Positions 7,717 through 15,030 of a DNA stretch of 26,293 nt are shown here, piece by piece. The stretch comes from an uncultured Eggerthellaceae bacterium (GTDB lineage Bacteria > Actinomycetota > Coriobacteriia > Coriobacteriales > Eggerthellaceae). The notes beneath the pieces were generated by a model. The model was not told where the DNA came from and made no database searches. It saw only the letters and a list, made by a program, of their open reading frames with translations. The stretch spans positions 1 to 26,293 of the forward strand of contig CAUEBO010000039.1 of the NCBI GenBank assembly GCA_958454405.1, given 5' to 3'. How positions within the stretch are numbered: position 1 is the first letter of the stretch; each line of letters opens with the position of its first letter. The position numbers and the translations under genes were made by a program.

Positions 7717-8370
7717 TCACGCCTCGAGCCGGTAGCCCACCTTGTTCACCGCCAGCAGGCGGTCTTCCCAGCCCACCTTCTTGCGCAGGCGCTGGACGTG
7801 GAGGTCCACCGTCTTGCTGCCGTACTGGTACTCCCCTCCCCAGACCCGCTCGTAGATGGTCTCCCGGTACAGCGCGCGCCGGGGGTTCTGGGCGAACAGG
7901 AGCAACAGGTCGTACTCCTTCTTCGTCAGGGAGACCTCCGCGCCGTCCTTGCGGACCTGCATGGCGTCGGCGTCGATCTGCAAGCCGCCCACCTCGATGA
8001 CCGCCTCGTTCTTGCGGTACCGGCGCAGCACGACGTCGATCCGCGCCAGCAGCTCCACGATCTCGAAAGGCTTGACGATGTAGTCCTCGGCGCCGGCGCG
8101 CAGGCCCCGCACGCGATCGGCCACCGCGTTCTTCGCCGTGATGAAGATGACCGGCACCTCGAGGGGCCGTATGAGCTCCATCAGCTCGAACCCGTCGATC
8201 TCGGGCAGCATGACGTCCAGCAGCACCAGGTCGTAGCGTTCCCGTTCCAAGAGGTCGGCCGCCTCGGCGCCGTCGTAGGCGCACGCGCAGGAATAGCCCT
8301 CCTTGGTCAGGCTCAGGCGTATCAAATTCGATATGGGTCGCTCGTCTTCGACGATCAGTATCCGGATCAA
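7717..8370 (-). CDS. OmpR/PhoB-family response regulator
   Basis: DNA-binding response regulator of 217 residues. The receiver domain has the acidic pair E8/D9, phospho-acceptor D52 in LLDVMLPEIDG, T78 and K100 in EDYIVKPFE. The C-terminal winged helix is complete (LTKKEYDLLLLF ... SKTVDLHVQRLRKKV ... VGYRLEA). I choose the TTG at 8370: it gives the classic MIRILIVEDE N-terminus, and GGAGG sits seven bases upstream. Upstream in-frame ATGs would add an unlikely arginine-rich extension. It is the first gene of the operon with the cognate kinase one base downstream. Its targets probably include its own operon. Confidence 0.92.
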   Translation of the reverse strand: MIRILIVEDERPISNLIRLSLTKEGYSCACAYDGAEAADLLERERYDLVLLDVMLPEIDGFELMELIRPLEVPVIFITAKNAVADRVRGLRAGAEDYIVKPFEIVELLARIDVVLRRYRKNEAVIEVGGLQIDADAMQVRKDGAEVSLTKKEYDLLLLFAQNPRRALYRETIYERVWGGEYQYGSKTVDLHVQRLRKKVGWEDRLLAVNKVGYRLEA

Positions 8371-8398
8371 AGCGCAACCTCCCTCATGTGCGGATTCC

Positions 8399-8429
8399 AC
8401 CCTACCTCGTTTCGGCATCAAAATGGCAA
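8399..8429 (-). promoter_or_regulatory. Candidate promoter of the regulator/kinase operon
   Basis: On the minus strand TTGCCA (8424-8429) and TAGGGT (8399-8404) are separated by 19 bases. This would start transcription near 8392, giving a leader of about 22 bases with the GGAGG ribosome binding site. The spacing is longer than ideal. Confidence 0.35.
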
Positions 8430-8593
8430 AAGCCGCGAAGTCTCCGCGACATCGCCGCATGGCCTTTGGACGCGGGCGATTGCGGAAAAGGCGCCGGAGC
8501 CCCCGCCGCGCGCCGATGCCCGATGCGGAAAACCCGACGGCCGCGCCAAGATGGAGCGAATTTCGCAGATGATGCCGTTTCGATGCCCTTTCG

Positions 8594-8624
8594 TTGCCGG
8601 GCGGAGGGAGGCGCCCTGTACGAT
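8594..8624 (+). promoter_or_regulatory. Candidate promoter of the 62-residue membrane protein gene
   Basis: TTGCCG (8594-8599) and TACGAT (8619-8624) with a 19-base spacer, about 95 bases before the GTG start at 8722. Weak evidence; the spacer is long. Confidence 0.3.
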
Positions 8625-8721
8625 CATGCCAGCCGATGAAAGGCGCGCGGGCACGAAGAAGCCCCGCCTCCGTCCGCAGCGCAGATGCGCGCGAAAGAGG
8701 CGGTGCAGAAAGGAGCAGGCC

Positions 8722-8910
8722 GTGTTCTCGACGATCGACGGTACGCCTCGAGCAGTGCCGACGACGAGCGCAGAGGCGCCACTTCCCTTCGGTTCCGAGC
8801 GCAGGGCTTCCGCCTCCACGGCCAGAACCATTGCCGAAGCGGCGCTCGCGATCGCATCGCTCCCCTTCGCGATGCTGGTCATGGGCCTTTTCATCAAGCT
8901 GTTCGGATAG
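8722..8910 (+). CDS. Small single-pass membrane protein (62 residues)
   Basis: A short ORF with a GTG start preceded by AAAGGAG at six bases, the main reason to believe it. Residues 1-33 are hydrophilic and Ser/Ala/Pro-rich; residues about 36-60 form one strongly hydrophobic helix ending GLFIKLFG. It therefore looks like a tail-anchored or single-pass small protein. It lies alone between two two-component systems. An ATG at 8626 in the same frame would add 32 basic residues but lacks a good ribosome binding site. No family recognised; could be a regulator of a membrane kinase or transporter, but that is only a guess from position. Confidence 0.55.
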   Translation: MFSTIDGTPRAVPTTSAEAPLPFGSERRASASTARTIAEAALAIASLPFAMLVMGLFIKLFG

Positions 8911-9154
8911 CGCGGCCCATCAAGACAATCCTCGCTGCCGACGGCGCCGCGATCTCGTGATGCTTCCCTCCCTCCCCATCACGACGGTCGCGGCGCCCGC
9001 GGCGCATCTCCGGAAGCCCGTCGATCGTCCGTCTCACACATCGCATGCGCGGCCCCTCCGCCGGATCAGCAGCCGCATGCCCGGCCCTCCCTTGCCCAGC
9101 CCTCCCGTTCCGCGCAAGGAGGGCGGCTGGCGCGCCGTCCTCGTCGATATCGGC

Positions 9155-9160
9155 TACAAT
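9155..9160 (+). promoter_or_regulatory. -10 element of a leaderless promoter (second response regulator)
   Basis: TACAAT ends six bases before the ATG at 9167 (sequence TACAATGATGCCATGG), so the mRNA is expected to start at the initiation codon. No Shine-Dalgarno sequence precedes the ATG, which agrees. No clear -35 box. Confidence 0.55.
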
Positions 9161-9166
9161 GATGCC

Positions 9167-9871
9167 ATGGACCGCAGCGCGCACATACTCATCATCGAAG
9201 ACGACGGCGACATCAACGCCGTCATGGCCGCCTCGCTCGCCAAGGCGGGCTACGAGTGCACCCAGGCGTTCTCGGGAAGCGAGGGCCGACTGCTGCTGAA
9301 GGCAGCGGCAACGGAGGGCAGCCTGCGGGCGTTCGACCTCGTCATCACCGACCTCATGCTGCCCGGAGCGTCCGGCGAGGACCTCGTGCGGGAGATCCGG
9401 GCGGGCAGCGACGCGCCCGTCATCGTCGTCTCGGCGCGCTCCGAAGCCGCCGACAAGGTGGAGCTTCTGCGCCTGGGCGCCGACGACTACCTGGCCAAGC
9501 CGTTCGACCTCGACGAGCTGCACGCGCGCGTGGCCGTGCAGCTGCGCCACGCCGCGCGCGGCGGCGGCCGGTCCGCCGCGCTGCGCTTCAAGGACTGGGT
9601 CATCGACCCTGAAGCCCGCACGCTCACCGCAGCCGGCCAGCCGGTGAAGCTCACGCGGCTGGAATACGCCATCGTCGAAACCCTCGCGCGCCGTCCGAAG
9701 AAGGTGTTCACCAAGCGCGAGCTGTTCGAGGCGGCGTGGAACGAGGAGTGCTTCGTCGAAGAGAAGGCCGTGAACGTGCACATGAGCAACATACGCGGCA
9801 AGCTGAAGGCGTCCGGCACCGAAGGCTACATCGAGACGGTGTGGGGCATCGGGTTCAAGCTCGCCGACTGA
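9167..9871 (+). CDS. OmpR-family response regulator of an ABC-transporter module
   Basis: A 234-residue DNA-binding response regulator. The receiver has E11/D12/D13, phospho-acceptor D62 in VITDLMLPGASG, S89 at the switch position and K111 in DDYLAKPFD. The winged-helix domain is complete (LTRLEYAIVETLARR ... EKAVNVHMSNIRGKL ... VWGIGFKLAD). It is the first gene of a four-gene set with an ABC ATPase, a permease and a histidine kinase, the order known from antimicrobial-peptide sensing and immunity modules. The start is leaderless. A tandem 11-bp repeat just after its stop codon is a plausible binding site for this regulator, driving the transporter genes. Confidence 0.92.
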   Translation: MDRSAHILIIEDDGDINAVMAASLAKAGYECTQAFSGSEGRLLLKAAATEGSLRAFDLVITDLMLPGASGEDLVREIRAGSDAPVIVVSARSEAADKVELLRLGADDYLAKPFDLDELHARVAVQLRHAARGGGRSAALRFKDWVIDPEARTLTAAGQPVKLTRLEYAIVETLARRPKKVFTKRELFEAAWNEECFVEEKAVNVHMSNIRGKLKASGTEGYIETVWGIGFKLAD

Positions 9872-9891
9872 CCGGCGGCGCCCGGGAGCGG

Positions 9892-9913
9892 CTTAATCCT
9901 TTCTTAACCCTTT
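9892..9913 (+). promoter_or_regulatory. Tandem 11-bp direct repeat, probable response-regulator operator
   Basis: CTTAATCCTTT and CTTAACCCTTT lie back to back (one mismatch, 11-base period, one helical turn). Head-to-tail 11-bp repeats of this kind are the usual site for PhoB/OmpR-type dimers. The site is between the regulator gene and the ABC ATPase gene, about 80 bases before the GTG start, and stands out as AT-rich. A -10 could be TATCGT (9942-9947), without a matching -35, as expected for an activator-dependent promoter. Confidence 0.6.
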
Positions 9914-9993
9914 TCGAGCGGATTGCTGAACACCTTTTCCGTATCGTGGTTGGCATGAGGAAAGCAACGCTGAGATACGGAAAGGAGCATGGC

Positions 9994-10905
9994 GTGAACG
10001 TGATCGAGACGCACGGGCTCATGAAGTCCTTCGGCGGCCGAACGGCCGTCGACCAGTTCGACATGCACGTGGGCCAGGGCGACATCTACGGGTTCGTCGG
10101 GCGCAACGGAGCCGGCAAGACGACGGTGATGAGGATGCTCGCAGGACTGGCCGCCCCCAGCGGCGGCGAGGCGCTGGTATTCGGAGCGGATCCGAAGGAG
10201 GCGAGCGCGGCGCGGCGCATCGGCGCGCTCATCGAGTCGCCGGGGCTGTACGGCACCATGAGCGCCTATGACAACATGATGCTCAAAGCGCTCGCGCTGG
10301 GACTCGTCGACCCGAAGGAGAAGGCGCAGAGCCTGCTCGCCTTCACGGGCCTGGGCAACGCGGGATCGAAGAAGACGAAGAACTTCTCCATGGGCATGAA
10401 GCAGCGTTTGGGCCTGGCGCTCGCGCTGCTGGGCGACCCCGACCTGCTGCTGCTCGACGAGCCGCTGAACGGTTTGGACCCCGAGGGAGCGCGCGAGATC
10501 CGCCAGCTCATCATGCGCCTGAACGACGAGCGCGGCATCACGGTGGTGGTGAGCTCGCACGTGCTGGAGCAGCTGGGCAAGATGGCCACGCGCTACGGCG
10601 TCATCCGGGAGGGCCGCATGGTGCGCGAGATGACGGCGGCCGACGTCGACCAGGAATGCAGCGACTTCCTGCGCCTCGACGCGGCCAACCCCGCGCTCGC
10701 TCTGGCCGTGCTGCAGGAGCGCTTCCCCGCGCTGCGCCTCCAGTCCATGCCCGACGCGTCCATACGCATGCACGGCGACGTCGATCCGGGCCAGGTGGGC
10801 GCCGTGCTGAACGAGAAGGGCATCGCCGTCCAAGGCCTGTACACGCACAAGCGCGATCTGGAAGAGTTCTTCGTTGAGATGATGGGGGCTGAATACCATG
10901 GTTAA
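9994..10905 (+). CDS. ABC transporter ATP-binding protein (BcrA/NatA type)
   Basis: A 303-residue ATPase that should power the permease encoded downstream. Walker A is GRNGAGKT (36-43), the signature is FSMGMKQRLG (131-140, SMGMKQ in place of LSGGQ, as is frequent in BcrA/lantibiotic-immunity ATPases), Walker B is LLLLDEP (151-157), followed by a D-loop GLDPEG and the switch histidine in VVVSSHVLEQ. A C-terminal domain of about 90 residues follows, as in drug and bacteriocin exporters. The start is the GTG at 9994 with AAAGGAG six bases upstream; the nearby ATG is out of frame. Its 3' end overlaps the permease gene by eight bases. Confidence 0.92.
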   Translation: MNVIETHGLMKSFGGRTAVDQFDMHVGQGDIYGFVGRNGAGKTTVMRMLAGLAAPSGGEALVFGADPKEASAARRIGALIESPGLYGTMSAYDNMMLKALALGLVDPKEKAQSLLAFTGLGNAGSKKTKNFSMGMKQRLGLALALLGDPDLLLLDEPLNGLDPEGAREIRQLIMRLNDERGITVVVSSHVLEQLGKMATRYGVIREGRMVREMTAADVDQECSDFLRLDAANPALALAVLQERFPALRLQSMPDASIRMHGDVDPGQVGAVLNEKGIAVQGLYTHKRDLEEFFVEMMGAEYHG

Positions 10906-11767
10906 TATCATGCGGATGGATCTGTACCGGCTCGTCCACGGCAAGTCGCTGTGGATATTCCTGGCCGCCATCGCAGCCCTGGCCGCCATGGGCGCGGGCA
11001 TGATGGGCGTCGTCACCGACCCGGCGTTCATGGAGTCGATGGCCATGTCCTACACCAACGGCGCTCCGGCGGGCGTCAACATCGGATTCTCCTCCTCCGG
11101 CCCGGACGCGAGCGACTTGGCCGAGGCGAACGCCGCCGTCGCGATGCTCGCGCAGGGCCTGTCGCCGGAAGCGCTCATCGGCAACGTGTTCCTCGGCGGG
11201 GGCGGCCTTTCCTGCCTGTTCGTCGTCTTCCTCGCCATATTCCTGGCATCGGAGTTCGAGAGCGGTTTCAGCAAGAACGTGTTCACCGTGCAGCCGAGGC
11301 GCCTTGCACTCTTGGGAGCGCGCACGCTCGAAGTGCTCGTGCTGGCCGCGCTGTTCACGGCGCTCATGATAGGGGCGACGCTGGCCACGGCCGCCGTCGT
11401 GGGCCTCGAGCTCGAGCCCACCCCGCCGACCGACCTGCTTCTGTGGGGAGCGCTCGTCGCGCTGACGGCTGCGGGCTTCGGCATGCTCACCGCGCTGGCC
11501 GTGTGGGCGACGCGCAAGATGGCTGCGGGCATCGTCATCGGGATCGTGCTGGGCGCGGGCCTCGTCACCGCCGGGCTCCAGGCTTTGCTGCTGCTGGCGC
11601 CCAGCGCGTCTCACCTCGCGGACTACACGCTCAGCTCGTGCATGGCCTCGCTCTCCCAGGGACTGGGCGGCCCCTTGGGCGCGCCGCACATCGCGCTCGT
11701 CGGCGTGGCGTTCATCGCCGTCGCCGCCGCGCTTTCCGCCGTCGCCCTCCGGAAGAAGGACGTCTGA
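10898..11767 (+). CDS. ABC-2 type permease subunit
   Basis: A 289-residue integral membrane protein, partner of the preceding ATPase. The N-terminal MDLYRLVHGKSLWIFL helix leads into TM1. Then comes an extracytoplasmic loop of about 60 residues, and TM segments near 105-125, 145-170, 185-205, 210-235 and 260-282; the protein ends RKKDV. The motif ASEFESGFSKNVF (about 120-132) after TM2 is the cytoplasmic coupling region typical of ABC-2 permeases of the lantibiotic-immunity or bacitracin-export type ('E..NG..KN' in relatives). The gene overlaps the ATPase gene by eight bases and lies three bases before the kinase gene. Substrate unknown; an antimicrobial peptide or drug is likely from the context. 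Confidence 0.85.
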   Translation: MVNIMRMDLYRLVHGKSLWIFLAAIAALAAMGAGMMGVVTDPAFMESMAMSYTNGAPAGVNIGFSSSGPDASDLAEANAAVAMLAQGLSPEALIGNVFLGGGGLSCLFVVFLAIFLASEFESGFSKNVFTVQPRRLALLGARTLEVLVLAALFTALMIGATLATAAVVGLELEPTPPTDLLLWGALVALTAAGFGMLTALAVWATRKMAAGIVIGIVLGAGLVTAGLQALLLLAPSASHLADYTLSSCMASLSQGLGGPLGAPHIALVGVAFIAVAAALSAVALRKKDV

Positions 11768-11770
11768 GCC

Positions 11771-12664
11771 ATGGAAATCGCGCTCGCCTTGCTCGCCGCC
11801 GCCGTCGCCGCGCTGGCGGTCCAGCTGATCCGTTCCGAACGGGAGCTGCGCGCCATCGCGCGGTTCCTGGTCGACCGTGACGCGCGCAGCAACTCCCGCG
11901 TGACGGTGTCGGTCCACACGCGCGGCTTCGTGCGCTTGGGGCAGGCCGTCAACCGGCTGCTCGATCGGCAGCAGGGCGAGCGCATCGCCGCGGAAGAGGC
12001 CAAGCGGGACCTTCGGCGCGGACTCACCTACCTCTCCCACGACATCCGCACGCCGCTCGCCGGAGCGCAGGGCTACGCGCAGCTGCTGGACGGCGAGCAA
12101 GACGAGGAGCTGCGGGCGCGCTACCTGGACGTGATAGGGCGGCGCCTCGGCGATGTGGGCGGGCTGCTCGACCAGCTGTACGCCTACGCCCAGGTGCAGG
12201 ATCCCGACCAGCGCATCGAACGCGGCCCCGTCGACGTCGACGCGGTGCTGGCCGAATCGCTCGCCTCGCTGTACGCGCAGTTCAAAGAGCGCTCGTGGGC
12301 GCCGGCCATCAGCCTGGAGGACGAGCCCCTCGTCGCCCTCTCGAACGCCGACGCCCTTGCGCGCATCTTCCGCAACCTGGCGGCGAACGCCCTGCGCTAC
12401 GGCAGCGAAGCGCCGCGCATCGAGCGGCGCGGATCGACGCTCACGTTCTCCAACCGCGCGGCGGATCCCGAAAGCATCGACGTCGACCGCCTGTTCGAGC
12501 GCTTCTACCAGGGGGATCGGGCACGTTCGCGCGACGGGAGCGGACTGGGGCTGGCCATCGTGGCCCAGCTGGCGAAAGCGCTCGGCATCGCCCTGGATGC
12601 GCGCCTCGAAGGCGACGTCCTGTCCGTGGCCCTGGAATTCCCGAGCCCGCCCTGCGGCGGCTGA
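11771..12664 (+). CDS. Histidine kinase with a single membrane helix and no sensor domain
   Basis: A 297-residue kinase, presumed partner of the regulator encoded at 9167. A single hydrophobic helix (3-20) is followed by a short linker, a HisKA domain with the H-box LSHDIRTPLAGAQGY (H90 the phosphorylated residue), and a HATPase domain with the N-box FRNLAANALRYG and G2 DGSGLGLAIVAQL. The usual DxGxG G1 box is not evident; the region reads LTFSNRAADPES instead, as in several bacteriocin-type kinases. With no extracellular domain it probably senses through the transporter, as kinases linked to ABC exporters do. Start at 11771, three bases after the permease stop, with GAAGGA upstream. Confidence 0.9.
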   Translation: MEIALALLAAAVAALAVQLIRSERELRAIARFLVDRDARSNSRVTVSVHTRGFVRLGQAVNRLLDRQQGERIAAEEAKRDLRRGLTYLSHDIRTPLAGAQGYAQLLDGEQDEELRARYLDVIGRRLGDVGGLLDQLYAYAQVQDPDQRIERGPVDVDAVLAESLASLYAQFKERSWAPAISLEDEPLVALSNADALARIFRNLAANALRYGSEAPRIERRGSTLTFSNRAADPESIDVDRLFERFYQGDRARSRDGSGLGLAIVAQLAKALGIALDARLEGDVLSVALEFPSPPCGG

Positions 12665-12678
12665 GGCGCCGCAGGGCG
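12648..12678. terminator. Strong hairpin over the kinase stop codon, between convergent genes
   Basis: CGCCCTGCGGCG (12648-12659) is the exact reverse complement of 12667-12678, a 12-bp stem with a seven-base loop that contains the TGA of the kinase gene. The UbiX gene converges from the other side and ends at 12714. It probably acts as a terminator for the rightward transcript although there is no U-tract. Confidence 0.5.
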
Positions 12679-12713
12679 CGAACGCTCTCGAACCGCGCTG
12701 CCGGACGCCCGCG

Positions 12714-13301
12714 TCAGGCCTTTTCGCCCCAGCGCGCGAACCCCTCGGCCTCGATGCCCAGCTGCTGCAGCGCTTTCGCCACGATATGGCGTTCCACGTC
12801 CTCCAGGCTCTCGGGCCGATGGTAGTACGACAGCACGGGCGGGCACACCGACACGCCCGGCAGCGCCGCAAGGCGCGCCAGGTTCTGCAGATGGATGGCG
12901 CTCAAAGGCGCTTCGCGCGCCACCAGCACGAGGCGGCGCCCCTCCTTGACGGTCACGTCGGCCGCCCGCAAAAGCAGGCTGTCGGAGTAGCCGCTGGCGA
13001 TGCCCGCGACGGTCTTCATGCTGCAGGGAACCACGATCATGCCCGCCGTCCGGAACGTGCCGCTGGCGATGGGCGCATCGAGCGTGCCGTCGTCGTGGCA
13101 GACGTCGGCCAACGAGGCGATTTCCTCGAACGGCTCGTCGATCTCGTAGGACGCCGTGGTGAAGGCGGCGGCGCTCGCCACGAGATGCGTCTCGATGCCC
13201 CCGATCTCGCGCAGCATGCGCAGGCAGCGAGCGGCGAGCGGGGTGCCGCTCGCCCCCGTCACGCCGACGACGACGCGCTTCTTGTCGGCCTTATTCGCCA
13301 T
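12714..13301 (-). CDS. ubiX: UbiX-family flavin prenyltransferase
   Basis: Makes prenylated FMN from FMN and a dimethylallyl phosphate; prFMN is the cofactor of UbiD decarboxylases. The 195-residue protein shows the flavin-binding start VVVGVTGASG (10-19), the active-site run VVPCSMKTVAGIASGYSDSL split around residues 90-109, and REAPLSAIHLQNL (129-141), all standard for UbiX/Pad1/LpdB. Its ATG lies 11 bases inside the end of the UbiD gene, so translation of the two is coupled and the enzyme pair is made together. In gallate decarboxylase systems this gene would be called lpdB. Very sure of the family. Confidence 0.94.
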   Translation of the reverse strand: MANKADKKRVVVGVTGASGTPLAARCLRMLREIGGIETHLVASAAAFTTASYEIDEPFEEIASLADVCHDDGTLDAPIASGTFRTAGMIVVPCSMKTVAGIASGYSDSLLLRAADVTVKEGRRLVLVAREAPLSAIHLQNLARLAALPGVSVCPPVLSYYHRPESLEDVERHIVAKALQQLGIEAEGFARWGEKA

Positions 13302-14772
13302 CGAAATCGGGCACCCAGTGCTTCGGGTCCACGTCCATGAAGCGCGCCCGCACGAAGCGGTGCTTCTCGGAATACGGCACGGTGCAGTCGAAGATGGTCT
13401 TGCAGGCTATGCCGTGCTCGCGGATGCTCGGCGACATGGAGGGGTCGTTCGACGGATCGAGCGGATGGCAGCGCACGCCGGGGATGGCGACGACGTCCGC
13501 ATCGCCCTGGAAGCGCGTGTTCATGGCCCACAGCACGTCTTCCATGTCGAACGGGTCCACGTCCTCGTCCACCAAAAACACGTGCTTGAGCTCGCTGAAC
13601 GCCGAGAACGCGAGCAGCGCGGCCTGGCGCTGGCGCCCTTCGTCGGACGGCTGCGACTTGCAGAACTGCAGCACGGCCAGGTACTTGCCGCCGCCGGTGC
13701 TGGAGCAGTAGACGTTCTTCAGCTTGCCGGGCATGGCGCGCTCGACCATGGACAGGATGCTGGCCTCGGTGGGAATGCCGGCCATGGAGGTGTGCTCCTC
13801 GCTCGGCCCGATGCAGGTCTGGAAGATGGGGTCCTTGCGCGTGGTGATCGCCTTCACCTTGATCACGGGGATCTCAGGCACGGCAGGGCCCGTGTAGCCG
13901 GGGAATTCCGGCATGGCGAAGCCGCTGCCCGATTCGCGGTCCTCGGGGATACGCACGTTCGGCAGAATCTCGCCCTCGATGACGTACTCGGCGTTCGCGA
14001 TGCACAGCTCGTCGATGGTCAGGCACGGCGCGAGCTCCACGGGGCGATCGCGCAAAGCGCCGGCGATGCTCAGCTCGTCGTAGCCGAGCGGCGTGGTGGG
14101 CGGCTCGAAGCACGTGGACACTTCGATGGCGGGATCCACGCCGATGCTGATGGAGATGGGCAGCGCTTCGCCGCGCGCTTCCGCCACCTCGTAGAAGTGG
14201 CCGATATGGCGCGCTCCGGGCACCATGTAGATGGTCAGCTCGTCGGGGCCCTGCAGGCACATGCGGTGGATGGTGACGTCGTGCGCGCCCGTCTCGGGGT
14301 CGTGCGCGTAGCACATGCCCAGCGTCAGGTACGGGCCCGCGTCGTCGGGGGTGTTCGTGGGAGCGGGCAGGATCTTCCTGATGTCGAAGCCCTCGTCCTC
14401 GGCCCGGTACACCACTTCCTGGCAGAGCGCCTTGTCGGCCCCCACCGTCACCGGGGCGACGGGATGGTCCACAGCCTCGTTGAGCATGAAGCCCAGCTGC
14501 TTCGGATCGCGGCCGAGCAGGTGCCCGACGCGCGCGCGGCTGGCCAGAAGCCCGATGTGCACGCGGGCCCCGGGATGCCCCTTGATGTTGTTGAACGTCA
14601 TGGCCGGGCCCAGCCTCGTGGGCCGCTTCACCGTGCCGCCCGAGCCGATGTGGCGGTACACGCCCGACAGCTCGTCGATCGGGTCCACCTCCACGTCGGT
14701 TTCGATGTACTGTCCGGGAATGCCCTTCAAAAGCTCGATAGCGCTGCGCAGATCGTATACCTGGTTCTCCAT
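13291..14772 (-). CDS. UbiD-family aromatic acid decarboxylase (LpdC/AroY-like)
   Basis: prFMN-dependent reversible (de)carboxylase, 493 residues. From memory of the family, the N-terminus (YIETDVEVDPIDELSGVYR and GTVKRPT) and the whole course of the protein resemble gallate decarboxylase LpdC and protocatechuate decarboxylase AroY more than UbiD or Fdc1. Cofactor and catalytic features seen: DVTIHRM (R170), the acidic stretch EYVIEGE (E262-E269), MPEFPGYTG (E289), and IGPSEEHTSMAG (321-332). Likely substrates are hydroxybenzoates such as gallate or protocatechuate, but the sequence alone does not fix this. The ATG at 14772 has AAAGGA eight bases upstream. It overlaps the UbiX gene by 11 bases, and the LuxR-type membrane regulator gene lies just upstream. 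No small LpdD-like subunit gene is seen nearby. Confidence 0.92.
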   Translation of the reverse strand: MENQVYDLRSAIELLKGIPGQYIETDVEVDPIDELSGVYRHIGSGGTVKRPTRLGPAMTFNNIKGHPGARVHIGLLASRARVGHLLGRDPKQLGFMLNEAVDHPVAPVTVGADKALCQEVVYRAEDEGFDIRKILPAPTNTPDDAGPYLTLGMCYAHDPETGAHDVTIHRMCLQGPDELTIYMVPGARHIGHFYEVAEARGEALPISISIGVDPAIEVSTCFEPPTTPLGYDELSIAGALRDRPVELAPCLTIDELCIANAEYVIEGEILPNVRIPEDRESGSGFAMPEFPGYTGPAVPEIPVIKVKAITTRKDPIFQTCIGPSEEHTSMAGIPTEASILSMVERAMPGKLKNVYCSSTGGGKYLAVLQFCKSQPSDEGRQRQAALLAFSAFSELKHVFLVDEDVDPFDMEDVLWAMNTRFQGDADVVAIPGVRCHPLDPSNDPSMSPSIREHGIACKTIFDCTVPYSEKHRFVRARFMDVDPKHWVPDFDGE

Positions 14773-14800
14773 GGCCCCAGTCCTTTCTCAGCCCCTCTGT

Positions 14801-14813
14801 TGCATGCGATGCA
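14801..14813. promoter_or_regulatory. Palindrome in the UbiD leader
   Basis: TGCAT-GCG-ATGCA is a perfect 5+3+5 dyad, about 30 bases upstream of the UbiD start and some 15-20 bases downstream of the expected transcription start. It could be an operator or a small leader hairpin. It is short, so chance is possible. Confidence 0.35.
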
Positions 14814-14831
14814 CCTTTTCGCGTCCATCGC

Positions 14832-14844
14832 ATTGTAGCAAACC
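14832..14844 (-). promoter_or_regulatory. Extended -10 promoter of the UbiD-UbiX operon
   Basis: On the minus strand GGTTTGCTACAAT contains TACAAT with a TGn extension, which can make up for the missing -35. Expected start near 14825, leader about 53 bases. The same 13 bases with one change occur before the secreted C39-like gene at 18795-18807. Confidence 0.55.
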
Positions 14845-15030
14845 GCCGTCGCCGCCGCTGCCCGCAGCGCGCGCCCGCCTCAATGCGGGATTCAACGTCC
14901 TCGGCCCGAAACGCACGGGTGCGCAATAGGCGGAGGACGGCTCTTCGGCGCCGCTGCGCTCGAGGCTGCAACGCAGGCCCTTGGAAACCCAAGCGAGCGG
15001 CCCGGTCGATCGCATCCGGGAAGGCTGCGC

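Larger units (their letters stand above)
8371..8721. other. Divergent intergenic region
   Basis: A 351-base gap between the leftward two-component operon and the rightward 62-residue protein gene. I see no supported gene. Long frames are open on both strands because of the high GC content, but their peptides are Arg/Pro/Ala-rich. It holds the two candidate promoters listed separately. Confidence 0.5.

Noticed and set aside
3385..8370. A vancomycin-type resistance cluster (VanZ-like, VanY-like, regulator and kinase within 5 kb)
   Set aside because: The essential ligase operon (vanH, vanA/B, vanX) is absent, VanZ- and VanY-like proteins are common core genes, and the regulator and kinase are generic. 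Co-location is weak evidence.
13156..14838. A 560-codon plus-strand frame opposite the UbiD gene
   Set aside because: A mirror of the UbiD coding strand caused by high GC; His/Arg/Ala-rich with no domain.
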